This document shows, piece after piece, positions 42,663 to 51,463 of a stretch of 64,000 nt of DNA; position 1 is the first letter of the stretch; the number at the start of each line of letters is the position of its first letter. Source of the stretch: Peptococcaceae bacterium UBA7702 (GTDB taxonomy: Bacteria > Bacillota > Dehalobacteriia > UBA7702). Under the pieces are notes generated by a model that had not been told where the DNA came from, did no database searches, and worked only from the letters and a program-made list of their open reading frames with translations. The stretch is from contig DLGE01000015.1 of NCBI GenBank assembly GCA_002482535.1, forward strand, positions 14,673 to 78,672, written 5' to 3'. A program made the translations under genes and the position numbers.

Positions 42663-44690
42663 TCAAGCATTTTGGCCTTCTTCGGTCCAAACGGGAAGGC
42701 CGACGGCAACGATGTCAAGTTTTGTTTCGATATGTATCTTGATGTTATCACTGTAAGCGTCGGAGACTTTGGAGTCTTTCCGCTCCACCAGAACTTGATA
42801 ATCTTCGATACCCTGGAGGGTCATGTTTTCCTTGACCCGAACGATCCCCTCTTCCGTTGCCGAAGCCACCGCCATTTCAATGACCTGGTCGTAAGAAAGA
42901 GGTTCATCGGCTCCAAGATCTTCCTCTATCATAAAATCTCTTCTGCCCCAAGGGGAGAAAATGGTCAGATACTCACCGCGCTTATTGAGAATGGAGAGGG
43001 AGACAATGCTCATCACCTTCCCTGCCGCGGCGCCGATGGCGTTGGCCACACCGTGATGGGCGGAAATAATCGGTTCCCCGCCTAATTTCGCCGCCGCCGA
43101 CGGCAGCCAGGCGGCAATGGGAGCGCCGATGCCCACCAGGGGAAGCTTTAACTTGAACGAAACGTCAAGATATTCTTCGGGCAATCTGCCAAGGGCATTG
43201 CGGAAAAGGTAGTGAGCCACGGGATCTTCTGTGCTGAACTTGATGCCGCTGCGGTCAAGAACGCAGGTAAGAACGTAACGGCAGATTTTTTCCTCGATCA
43301 AAGCGAAGCACTTATCGAAGAAAGCGTCTTCCGTCATGCCCCTGTGGTGGGCAATGATGAACGCAGCGAGTTCCGCCGCTTCCCGGTCGCCACCGTCATA
43401 CATACCTTTGGCGCAGAGCATATCGCTGGGGGTGAAGCCCACGATGCCGAGGATACCATATTCCACCAGCCGGTCAATGTAAAAAAAGTTGGGGTCAATG
43501 GCGATACGCCGGCCGATCTCCACCATGGTATGGGGGCCTTCGGCAAGAGCGTCGATGATTTTCCGCTGACAGTCTGTCAGTTCCAAAGAATCCCCGGGCT
43601 GATGCAGAAGGATCAGACCGTCAACGGCGGTAAAATGAACGAGGCCGATGGATCTGCATTTTCTTGCTTTCAGCTCGTCTTTATAGTAGGGATATTTCTG
43701 GGCGATCAGGGAAACGGGCCAGCTTCTTCTGGGACCGATTTCCAAGGCGCCGCTTTCGGTGTTATAACGAATATGACTGTCGCCGCCGAGACCAAAGGTG
43801 TAGGCATTGACGGCGGAAACCCGGGTACGCCAACCCCCCACATCGGCGCCTTCCCTGCTCAAACAGGGCTTACCATTACTTAAAAGTGCCAGATCCGAGG
43901 TGGTGCCACCCATATCAAGGACGAGTCCGTCGTTGATCTCATTAAGATAGGTCGCTCCCATGATGCTGGCGGCGGGACCGGATAAAATCGTTTCAATGGG
44001 CCGTTCTCTGGCCACGGTTTCATTCATCAGACTGCCGTCGCCCTTGACGATCATCAGCGGCACCTGCATATCCCGTTCTTCCAGCACTGCCTTGACGGCG
44101 TCGATGAGTTCCTCAATGACGGAAATCAGCTTCGCGTTCAAAACGGCGGTATTGGTCCGTTCGTAGACGCCCAAAGTACCCGTTAATTCATGGGCCATCA
44201 CCACCGGCACATTGAGAATATCGGCAATGGCGGCCTTCACCGCGTTCTCATGATCGGGATTGCGGACACTAAAGATTCCGGAGATGGCGATGGCATCGAC
44301 CTTACCGCGGAAGGATTCCACCGCAGCCCTGGTTTTTTCCAGATCGACGGCTTCAATTTCCCTGCCGGCGAGATCCATGGCGCCGGGAATCAGCACCCAT
44401 TCGCAGGGGGGCAGAGGCTGTTCCTGGTCGTAGCCGAGGATCAACAAACCAACGCGGCAGCCTTTATGTTCCACAATGGCGTTGGTGGCCAAAGTCGTGG
44501 AGAGGGCCACGTAATCAACGGACGCAAGATCGTCCAAAGGAAGCTGCCGAATGGTGTTGGAAATGCCCTCAATAAGATTTTCATGGGTGGTGAGCGCCTT
44601 TGTGGACGCTAAGATCTCCTTGGTTTCTCTGTTCAAAATCACACCGTCGGTATAAGTGCCGCCGGTATCAATGCCCAATACGATCGCCAT
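42663..44690 (-). CDS. hydantoinase/oxoprolinase-family ASKHA ATPase
   Basis: About 675 residues. N-terminal phosphate motif IDTGGTYTDGVI, then LSTTLATNA and the hydantoinase A domain (VKGDGSLMNE, SGPAASIMGATYL, DMGGTTSDLALL, AYTFGLGGDSHI). Family members use ATP to open hydantoin/oxoproline rings or, in other ASKHA branches such as RamA/RACo, to drive corrinoid reduction. This one lacks the N-terminal ferredoxin cysteines of RamA/RACo. First gene of the sigma-54 operon, with GGAGG eight bases before ATG 44690. In this setting it may energise corrinoid reactivation, or act on a ring such as N-methylhydantoin; I cannot decide. Confidence 0.85.
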   Translation of the reverse strand: MAIVLGIDTGGTYTDGVILNRETKEILASTKALTTHENLIEGISNTIRQLPLDDLASVDYVALSTTLATNAIVEHKGCRVGLLILGYDQEQPLPPCEWVLIPGAMDLAGREIEAVDLEKTRAAVESFRGKVDAIAISGIFSVRNPDHENAVKAAIADILNVPVVMAHELTGTLGVYERTNTAVLNAKLISVIEELIDAVKAVLEERDMQVPLMIVKGDGSLMNETVARERPIETILSGPAASIMGATYLNEINDGLVLDMGGTTSDLALLSNGKPCLSREGADVGGWRTRVSAVNAYTFGLGGDSHIRYNTESGALEIGPRRSWPVSLIAQKYPYYKDELKARKCRSIGLVHFTAVDGLILLHQPGDSLELTDCQRKIIDALAEGPHTMVEIGRRIAIDPNFFYIDRLVEYGILGIVGFTPSDMLCAKGMYDGGDREAAELAAFIIAHHRGMTEDAFFDKCFALIEEKICRYVLTCVLDRSGIKFSTEDPVAHYLFRNALGRLPEEYLDVSFKLKLPLVGIGAPIAAWLPSAAAKLGGEPIISAHHGVANAIGAAAGKVMSIVSLSILNKRGEYLTIFSPWGRRDFMIEEDLGADEPLSYDQVIEMAVASATEEGIVRVKENMTLQGIEDYQVLVERKDSKVSDAYSDNIKIHIETKLDIVAVGLPVWTEEGQNA

Positions 44691-44727
44691 ATATTTGGCC
44701 TCCTTACAATCAGATACTTTATTATGA

Positions 44728-44743
44728 TGCAAGTCCTGTGCCA
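44728..44743 (-). promoter_or_regulatory. sigma-54 promoter of the ASKHA/DUF1638/MetH-like operon
   Basis: Minus strand TGGCAC, five bases, TTGCA; 38 bases before ATG 44690. Confidence 0.88.
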
Positions 44744-44841
44744 AAAAACCAAAACAACACACATTTTATAAAAGGCGACAGTAACGGCGTTTTAAGCTGA
44801 TCCGAACCGCATCTTACGCCATAAGGAAATCATAGAAAGCG

Positions 44842-44872
44842 TCTAAAATGATAAAAAATAATCTAAAACGAT
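44842..44872. promoter_or_regulatory. TCTAAAAYGAT direct repeat, candidate activator site
   Basis: TCTAAAATGAT at 44842 and TCTAAAACGAT at 44862: same 11-mer but one base, exactly 20 bases apart, 100 bases upstream of the -24 element. Confidence 0.45.
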
Positions 44873-44893
44873 GCAAAAGTAGAATTATGAGGA

Positions 44894-46315
44894 TCATTTA
44901 AGACCATATTTTTTAACCCGGTAAACCATAGCCTGGCGTGTCATACCCAAAAGCCGCGCGGCTTGGGCCATGTTACCTTTTGCCTTTTTCAGGGCTTCGA
45001 CGATCTCCTTTTTTTCTCCATCGCGAATGGTCTCCATAACGGTAGCCGGCGTTTCCGTCGGCATCTCTTTTTCCGTCAGTGGCGTCACAGTTTTCGCCGT
45101 CACCGGCTCAAAGAGGTATGGCGGCAAGGCGGAGAGGCCGATCCACTGGCCGCTATCGGTGAAATTCATTGCCGACTCAATGCTGTGTTTCAGTTGGCGT
45201 ACATTGCCCGGCCAAGAAAACTCGGCAAAAAAAGCCATCACCTCATCGGCAACGCCGATCACATTTTTGGCAAAACGTTGATTATAATCGGCGAGGAAAT
45301 AATCCACCAGCAGGGGAATATCTTCCCGCCGTTCCTTTAAGGGCGGAATTTGGATATAAACGACAGAAAGGCGGTAAAAGAGATCTTCCCGCAGCACACC
45401 GCGTTCCACCGCACCGCGGGGCAGCTCATTGCTGCTGCTGATAATCCGCGCATTCAAAGATTTTCCCTGGCTACCGCCGAGTTTGTATACTTTTTTCTCT
45501 TCCAGCACCCGTAAGAGCTTGGCCTGAGAGGCCAGGGGCATGGAGTTGATCTCATCGAGAAAGACGGTGCCCCCCTCAGCCTCCAGCAGCAAGCCTTCCC
45601 GTTCCACGGCGCCGGTATAAACACCCTTGGCCGTACCGAACAAGATCCCCTCCAGCAGACCTTCGGGGATCGCGGCGCAGTTTAAGGCCAGAAAGGGGCC
45701 TTTGGCGCGATCACTTTGATCATGAATAAAGCGGGCGAAAAGCTCCTTGCCGCTGCCGGTATCCCCTACCAAAAAAACGCCGGAGTCATTTTGAGCGGCC
45801 TGAAAAGCCCTCTGTTTACAGCGTTTGAAGTTTTCACTTTCGCCGATGAGCAGCATCGCCGTCTCACGGGCATTGTGGCTGCCCGGTTTTTTCTGACAAC
45901 CCATGACCTCCCACTGCAAAGCCAAATTCGTTTCGATGATCTGTTTCATCTCCGTGATGTCCCGCTGGATAGAATAAGCGCCGGTGAGGACACCGTTCTG
46001 CCAGAGAGGGGCAGCGTTGCATAGCTGCGTCACCTCCCGGCCGTTGACGTAATAGGTCACCTGGGCGTCCTCCACCGGCTTAGCCTCGTAAAGTGCTTTC
46101 AAAAGCGGACTCGTCGTCTCATCGAGACCATAAAGGCCGGCAACGGATTTTCCCCGCACCCGCAAAAAAGCGAAACCGTCCAATTGCTCCGCTTTTTTAT
46201 TCATATAGACGAGATTGCCCTCAAGATCACAAAAATAGACTGCTTCCGCAATTTTGTCAAAAATCGCAGTAAAGGGCAAACCATATTTCATCATTTCATC
46301 ATCGCGAAATTTCAT
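44894..46315 (-). CDS. sigma-54-dependent activator, PAS sensor, GVYTGA loop
   Basis: About 473 residues, same architecture as 38714-40159: PAS (around 15-110, IAEAVYFCDLEGNLVYMNKKAE), AAA+ with Walker A GDTGSGKE, loop GVYTGA, Walker B GTVFLDEINSMP, WPGNVRQLKH, HTH with GNMAQAARLLGMTRQAMVYRV. ATG at 46315 is preferred (GAGG nine bases before); the annotated longer start is TTG. No -24/-12 promoter upstream, so it is not sigma-54 controlled. Lies directly before the ASKHA operon and probably activates it. Confidence 0.92.
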   Translation of the reverse strand: MKFRDDEMMKYGLPFTAIFDKIAEAVYFCDLEGNLVYMNKKAEQLDGFAFLRVRGKSVAGLYGLDETTSPLLKALYEAKPVEDAQVTYYVNGREVTQLCNAAPLWQNGVLTGAYSIQRDITEMKQIIETNLALQWEVMGCQKKPGSHNARETAMLLIGESENFKRCKQRAFQAAQNDSGVFLVGDTGSGKELFARFIHDQSDRAKGPFLALNCAAIPEGLLEGILFGTAKGVYTGAVEREGLLLEAEGGTVFLDEINSMPLASQAKLLRVLEEKKVYKLGGSQGKSLNARIISSSNELPRGAVERGVLREDLFYRLSVVYIQIPPLKERREDIPLLVDYFLADYNQRFAKNVIGVADEVMAFFAEFSWPGNVRQLKHSIESAMNFTDSGQWIGLSALPPYLFEPVTAKTVTPLTEKEMPTETPATVMETIRDGEKKEIVEALKKAKGNMAQAARLLGMTRQAMVYRVKKYGLK

Positions 46316-46463
46316 GGGTTGCAACCTCAAACCGTTGATAAAATCCTGTTCCCATCATAACAACCTTTTTTATCGCTGTCAATTCCCCGACCAAAGCATT
46401 TCCCCTTACAAACGCTGTACGCCTTGGGGCACAAGTCGTACAGCGTATCCTATTTTTTCACGA

Positions 46464-46524
46464 CCGAAAAAACCGCCCCGCAAGATTGTGCAGAACGGCT
46501 TCTTCGGTTATGGAGAGTATGTCA
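46464..46524. repeat. hairpin plus GGAGAGTATGTCA, copy of intergenic repeat
   Basis: Twelve-base stem (CCGAAAAAACCG / CGGCTTCTTCGG, pairing with two G-U on the minus strand), four bases, then GGAGAGTATGTCA at 46512-46524. The 13-mer recurs exactly at 53082-53094. The layout resembles an IS200/IS605-type right end, but no transposase is nearby. Confidence 0.4.
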
Positions 46525-46615
46525 GCTGAATCCGAATGACGGATTCATGAGGGTACCGGGGTTTCCCCGGCAATGAAAGAAAGTAGAATATGAAAAGTGA
46601 CAAATAACGAAGGTG
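46525..46615. other. intergenic segment with two short hairpins
   Basis: TGAATCCG/CGGATTCA and CCGGGG/CCCCGG lie between the repeat and the BCCT stop. Neither is followed by a T-run. Confidence 0.35.
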
Positions 46616-48115
46616 TCACGTAATTTCCTGCCGCAGTGCTTTGACCAGCGCTGCCGCAATGGCAAGACAGATAAACATCAGCGGGAAAGCGGCGATGATG
46701 GCTGCCGACTGCAATGCAGTAAGACCGCCCACATAGAGCAAAACGGCGGCGACGGCGCCCTCGATAGCACCCCAGAAAACTTTCAGGGAGGCCGGCGGGT
46801 TCTGCACGCCTTTGGCCGTCATCATGGAACAAACAAAGGTGGAGGAGTCCGCCGAGGTGACAAAGAAAATAACGATCAGCATAATGGCCACGAAGGATGT
46901 TAACTTTGCCAAAGGAAACAGATCCAACAGAGAGAAGAGCGCGTAGGAAAGATTATTCTGCATGGAATCGGCAATGGACCCCACACCGTTCAGATCAAAA
47001 TGAATGGCGTTACCGCCCATAATCGCCATAAATATAAAACATACCAGCGCCGGGCAGGCCAAGGTTCCGATTACGAATTCCCGAATCGTGCGGCCTTTGG
47101 AAATGCGGGCAATAAAACCGCCCACAAAAGGCCCCCACGAGATCCACCAAGCCCAATAAAATATCGTCCAACCGTTGAGCCAACCGTTGCTTTCGCCAAA
47201 GGGATCCGTCCAAAAGCTTGCGGCGATAAGATGAGAAAAATACTGGCCAAGGGAATCCACAAAGAAATTCGTCACAAACAGCGTAGATCCGGCAAAAAAG
47301 ACAAAAAGTAACAAAATTGCCATAATCACGATATTGATATTACTTAACATACGAATCCCTTTGTCGATGCCGCTGACGGCAGAAGTAACAAACAAGGCGG
47401 TTGTTACGGCAATGATGCCGAACACCACAGGATTAGAGTAAGGAATTCCCAAAACATAATGAAGCCCACTGTTAATCTGCATGGCCCCCAACCCCAAAGA
47501 AGTGGCGACCCCAAAAACAGTGGCAAATACCGCCAGCACATTGATGATGCTGCCGATGGTACCGGCGGCCCGCTTCTCACCGATCAACGGTTCCACACAG
47601 GAACTTAAAAGCGCTGGACGGTCTTTCCGAAATTGAAAATAAGCCAGGGGCAAACCGATGATACCGTAACAGGCCCAAGGGTGAATACCCCAGTGAGTAA
47701 AGGTGTAGCGCATGGCAAGGGAAGCCGACTCTGCAGTAGAGCCCTCACCATAAGGCGGAGAAATATAATGGCTCATGGGTTCCGCTACACTCCAGAAGAC
47801 AAGGCCGATGCCCATCCCGGCGGCGAAGAGCATTGCGAACCAACTGGCCCTGGTATAATCCGGTTGATCGCCGTCTTTGCCCAAAATGAGCTTGCCGAAT
47901 TTAGAAAACGCCAAAGCAATTAAAAATACGATAAAGAATGAAACAATGAGCAGATACAACCAACCGAAATTCGTACTAAATACGGATAATATCTTAGAAA
48001 AGACGGCTCCCGCCTGATCCGGCGCAACCACCGTCCAGATTAAGAACAACAGGCAAAACAGCCCTCCGGCAATGAAGACCTTTTTGTCGATGGCTTCGGC
48101 AAAGTTTTTTAGCAT
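46616..48115 (-). CDS. BCCT-family betaine/carnitine/choline transporter
   Basis: 499 residues, 12 predicted segments. The BCCT signature region is present: the tryptophan-rich FYWAWWISWGPFVGGFIARISKGRTIREF segment (betaine box) and GMGIGLVFWSVAEPM early on. Imports quaternary ammonium compounds driven by ion gradient or exchange. GGGGTG precedes the ATG. Third gene of the BCCT-MttB-BCCT operon. Differs clearly from 49651-51210, so the two may take in different betaines or exchange substrate for product. Confidence 0.93.
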   Translation of the reverse strand: MLKNFAEAIDKKVFIAGGLFCLLFLIWTVVAPDQAGAVFSKILSVFSTNFGWLYLLIVSFFIVFLIALAFSKFGKLILGKDGDQPDYTRASWFAMLFAAGMGIGLVFWSVAEPMSHYISPPYGEGSTAESASLAMRYTFTHWGIHPWACYGIIGLPLAYFQFRKDRPALLSSCVEPLIGEKRAAGTIGSIINVLAVFATVFGVATSLGLGAMQINSGLHYVLGIPYSNPVVFGIIAVTTALFVTSAVSGIDKGIRMLSNINIVIMAILLLFVFFAGSTLFVTNFFVDSLGQYFSHLIAASFWTDPFGESNGWLNGWTIFYWAWWISWGPFVGGFIARISKGRTIREFVIGTLACPALVCFIFMAIMGGNAIHFDLNGVGSIADSMQNNLSYALFSLLDLFPLAKLTSFVAIMLIVIFFVTSADSSTFVCSMMTAKGVQNPPASLKVFWGAIEGAVAAVLLYVGGLTALQSAAIIAAFPLMFICLAIAAALVKALRQEIT

Positions 48116-48139
48116 ACTTTCACCCCGTTTCCGACAACT

Positions 48140-48170
48140 TTGTGGTGCGGCATGATCCGCCGCACCACAA
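48140..48170 (-). other. intercistronic hairpin between MttB-family and BCCT genes
   Basis: Perfect 12-base stem TTGTGGTGCGGC / GCCGCACCACAA with a seven-base loop in the 79-base gap. Confidence 0.6.
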
Positions 48171-48194
48171 CAGTCTCATTTTTACAGCAATCCT

Positions 48195-49622
48195 TTACAT
48201 CAATTCTTTTGTTCTTTTTTCAATAAACGCGTTCAATTCTTTTTCCAATGCTTCATCGATGGCCGGTGCCTCGTAATCCTTGAGGAGCTGCTGCCATTTT
48301 TCACAAGCGACCTCTGCCACGGTGTGTCTGCCCTTTGTATCCCAATCCTGCCAGTTGCCGCGGTCGCTGACGTAGACATCGCGGAGTTCGTCACGGCAAT
48401 GGGCAAAGGTAGAAGCCTGATAGAGGAAGTGGCCGCCGGGGCCGACTTGTTTGATATCGTCCATCAGGAACATTTCTTCGGAGAAGTTGTAACCTTTGAT
48501 GAATTTCCGTACGAGACCGGCGATTTCATCGTCGATGATGAATTTTTCATAGGAGAAAGCAGTGTAATACTGCATGATCCCGGCTGCGTGCAGCACATAG
48601 GTGATGCCGGAGGTGGCCGCGGCCATCAACGTCAGCATGGCTTCGTAACCGCACTGGGCGTCAACGATTTTGGCGTCGTTCAAACCGCCGCCGCCACGGC
48701 TGGGCACGCCGTAATAACGGGCCATCTGGGCCGTCGCCGCGGTGTAAAGGGCGGTTTCGGCAGAGCCGATGGATAAAGACATGCCGCGCATATCCACAGG
48801 GCCGGAGGTAGAACCCATGATACAGGGAGTACCGGGATTGACCAACTGGGCAAGACAGATACCGGCGAGAATTTCCGCGTTCTGCAGCGCCAAGGTTGCC
48901 GCCATCCCCACGGGGCCGGTGGAACCACTCATCACCAAGGCGGAAACGAGTACAGCCTGGCCGGCTTCGGCATAGGTCATCAGAGCGCCAAGCATTCTGT
49001 CGTCATATTTCAGGGGGGTGATGGAGTTGATCAGGGTGATCAGGGCGGGGTTCTTTTTCAGCACAGCGCTACCGCCGAAGATCAATTCGCACATTTTCAC
49101 AGAATCGGCTGCCCCGGTTACACCGTAGGCGCTGCCCATGAAAGGCTTATCGGAATACTTGATGTGGCTCATGAGCATTTTCATGTGGCGAATTTCTTCG
49201 GGGATATCCACCGGTTCACAGACGTTGCCGCCGGTATGGTTGATATTTTCGCTCATTTGGGTTAATTTCACGATGTTATCGTAATCTTCCATACTGGAAT
49301 AGCGGGTGTTGCCTTTGAGGTCATAGATATACGGAGGGCCATAAGAGGGCGTTAAGTTCAATTCCGTATGATTGCAGGTATTTGTTTTTTGAGGATTTCT
49401 GGCATGGAGCTTGAATTCCGCAGGGGCTTTTTTGACGAGATTTTCGACATCCTCCCGTTTAAAATAAACTCTGTGTCCCTCCGTTTTAAATCCTGCCTCC
49501 TGAAAAACCTTAATGGCGGGATCATAGGTGAACTCCACACCAACCTCTGCTAAGATCTCCATGGTATGGTCATTCACTTTTTGTACTTCTTCTTTTGTCA
49601 AAACATCGAATTTGGGAATCAT
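48195..49622 (-). CDS. MttB-superfamily methyltransferase, non-pyrrolysine, between two BCCT genes
   Basis: 475 residues. At the Pyl position it reads GGGLNDAKIVDAQCG: leucine for Pyl, D-A-K motif kept, as in 36927-38336. The flanking betaine transporters make a quaternary amine (glycine betaine, carnitine, proline betaine or similar) the expected substrate, demethylated onto a corrinoid protein. AAAGGAG precedes the ATG. Second gene of the operon driven by sigma-54 promoter 51248-51263. Confidence 0.92.
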   Translation of the reverse strand: MIPKFDVLTKEEVQKVNDHTMEILAEVGVEFTYDPAIKVFQEAGFKTEGHRVYFKREDVENLVKKAPAEFKLHARNPQKTNTCNHTELNLTPSYGPPYIYDLKGNTRYSSMEDYDNIVKLTQMSENINHTGGNVCEPVDIPEEIRHMKMLMSHIKYSDKPFMGSAYGVTGAADSVKMCELIFGGSAVLKKNPALITLINSITPLKYDDRMLGALMTYAEAGQAVLVSALVMSGSTGPVGMAATLALQNAEILAGICLAQLVNPGTPCIMGSTSGPVDMRGMSLSIGSAETALYTAATAQMARYYGVPSRGGGGLNDAKIVDAQCGYEAMLTLMAAATSGITYVLHAAGIMQYYTAFSYEKFIIDDEIAGLVRKFIKGYNFSEEMFLMDDIKQVGPGGHFLYQASTFAHCRDELRDVYVSDRGNWQDWDTKGRHTVAEVACEKWQQLLKDYEAPAIDEALEKELNAFIEKRTKELM

Positions 49623-49650
49623 CTCAAATCTCCTTTCAGATAAATGCTCA

Positions 49651-51210
49651 TTATTTCGCTTCGGAAATGGGAATTTTTTCTTCTGTTTTTACTTTTTTGA
49701 CTTTTGCTTCGATTTCCGGTTCAAATTCCAGGCGCAGCGCTTTCATAATGGCGATACACATGAAGATCATCACGAACATATAAGGAAAAGCCGCGACGAT
49801 GGAAACCGTTTGCAGAATACTTAAAATGGCGGTACCGCCGACGATGATACAGACAATGGTCACAGCACCCTGGGCAATACCCCAACCGGCCCGCAGCTTT
49901 TTACTGGGATCCATATCGCCATTGGAGGTGAGCATTGCCAAAACGTAAGTGGCGGAGTTGGCAGAGCCGAGGAAGCAAAAGGCGATCAAGGCGATGGCCA
50001 GCGGCGCCGTAAGGGCGTAAACGGGCAGTTGCTGCAAGAGGGCGAAAAGTCCGGTGGTGTAGTCGGTGCCCACCGCGGCTTGGATGAGACCGCCGGTGAT
50101 CTCGTTGAGATTGAAGGCAGCGCCACCGTAGATGGCCAGCCAGATGAAGCCGAAACCGGCGGGAAGCAGCATTACGGCGAGGATATACTGGCGAATCGAA
50201 CGGCCTTTGGAAACACGGGCCACGAACTGACCGCAGAAGGGAGCCCAAGCGATCCACCAGGCCCAATAGAATACGGTCCAACCGGAAACAAAGGATTTGT
50301 TTTCCATCCAAAGACTCTTGGTGATGATACCGCCGAGGTAACCGCCGAAGGTATTGGTGAACAGGTCACAGATGAAGACCGCGCCGCCAAAAAGGAAGAT
50401 GAAAACCATAAAGGCGATGGAAAGCCAAATTTTGATATCAGCCACGAGCTGAATGCCTTTTTGCAGGCCGGTCATGGTGGCAATGGTGAAGATCACGGTG
50501 ATGATGGCAATGATGATACAGGTCAAAACAGTGGTGGACTCGATGCCGTAAACATAGCCGAGACCGCCAACGATCTGAGAAGCGCCCAAGCCAAGGCTGG
50601 TGGCAACACCGAAAATAGTGGCGAAAACAGCCAGGATATCAACGGCTTTGCCCAAAGGGCCGTGGACTTTGTCGCCGATCAGCGGTTCCAAAGCGGAGCT
50701 GACCAAAAACGGCTTATCTTTGCGGAAAGCAAAGTAGCCAAGACCCAGGCCGGCAACGGCGTAGATGACCCAGGGGTGGAAACCCCAGTGGAAGAACATC
50801 GTCTTCATGGATTCGTACATGGCGGCGGTGGTTTCCGGAGTAGCGCTGGGGGGACTCATGTAGTCCATGATCGGTTCCGCCACACTCCAGAAAACGAGAC
50901 CGATGCCCATGCCGCCGCCGAAGAGCATTGTAAACCATTGGAAATTGGTGAATTCCGGTTTATCGTCGTCCTTCCCCAATTTGATTTTGCCGTAACGGCT
51001 AAAAGCGACATACAGCGCAAACAGTAACAGGCCGAAAACGGTAAACAGATAAAACCAACCAAAATCCTGGGTTAACACACTAAAAAGCCAATCCGCGCCG
51101 ACCTTTAACTGTTCCGGAAAAATTGCGCCAAAGAGGACAAAGGCGGCAACGATGACCGCAGAAATCACCAATACTTCTTTGCCCTTTTTCCCCTTCACTC
51201 GATTTTCCAT
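49651..51210 (-). CDS. BCCT-family betaine/carnitine/choline transporter
   Basis: About 519 residues, 12 predicted segments with charged tails at both ends. Carries GMGIGLVFWSVAEPI and FYWAWWIAWAPFCGQFVARVSKGRSIRQY, the BCCT substrate-site region. ATG at 51210 follows GGAGG by eight bases. First gene of the operon. Uptake of a quaternary amine for the MttB-family enzyme that follows it by 28 bases. Confidence 0.94.
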   Translation of the reverse strand: MENRVKGKKGKEVLVISAVIVAAFVLFGAIFPEQLKVGADWLFSVLTQDFGWFYLFTVFGLLLFALYVAFSRYGKIKLGKDDDKPEFTNFQWFTMLFGGGMGIGLVFWSVAEPIMDYMSPPSATPETTAAMYESMKTMFFHWGFHPWVIYAVAGLGLGYFAFRKDKPFLVSSALEPLIGDKVHGPLGKAVDILAVFATIFGVATSLGLGASQIVGGLGYVYGIESTTVLTCIIIAIITVIFTIATMTGLQKGIQLVADIKIWLSIAFMVFIFLFGGAVFICDLFTNTFGGYLGGIITKSLWMENKSFVSGWTVFYWAWWIAWAPFCGQFVARVSKGRSIRQYILAVMLLPAGFGFIWLAIYGGAAFNLNEITGGLIQAAVGTDYTTGLFALLQQLPVYALTAPLAIALIAFCFLGSANSATYVLAMLTSNGDMDPSKKLRAGWGIAQGAVTIVCIIVGGTAILSILQTVSIVAAFPYMFVMIFMCIAIMKALRLEFEPEIEAKVKKVKTEEKIPISEAK

Positions 51211-51247
51211 TGAATGAACCTCCTTCAAATTATTTATCTTTTATAAA

Positions 51248-51263
51248 TGCAATAACTGTGCCA
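51248..51263 (-). promoter_or_regulatory. sigma-54 promoter of the BCCT-MttB-BCCT operon
   Basis: Minus strand TGGCAC, five bases, TTGCA; 38 bases before ATG 51210. Confidence 0.88.
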
Positions 51264-51272
51264 GAAATAAAA

Positions 51273-51304
51273 AAAACAGGATGGTGTCGTTCCATCCCGT
51301 TTTT
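51273..51304 (-). terminator. terminator of the activator gene
   Basis: AAAACGGGATGG / CCATCCTGTTTT stem (one G-U), followed by TTTT on the minus strand, ten bases before the -24 element of the next promoter. Confidence 0.8.
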
Positions 51305-51373
51305 GAGCAGGTTGTAAGATATTTTGTTTCGCGTAAAAAAATCGATGTGAAGATTTTTGTCCTGAAATAAATT

Positions 51374-51428
51374 CATGCAAATTGATGCAAAAAGAAAAAA
51401 TTTAAAAAATTGTTCTGCAAAATGCAGA
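51374..51428. promoter_or_regulatory. phased TGCAA repeats and TTCTGCA palindrome, candidate activator site
   Basis: TGCAA at 51376, 51386 and 51416 (10 and 30 bases apart). The last is part of TTCTGCA/TGCAGAA with a three-base centre. About 110-165 bases upstream of the -24 element. Confidence 0.45.
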
Positions 51429-51463
51429 ATGGGAGTGGCGAGTTGCCGTAGAGGGCGCTCTTT

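Noticed and set aside
42663..44690. RamA/RACo corrinoid reductase
   Set aside because: The ASKHA fold is shared, but the N-terminal cysteines for an iron-sulfur cluster are absent and the motifs match hydantoinase A.
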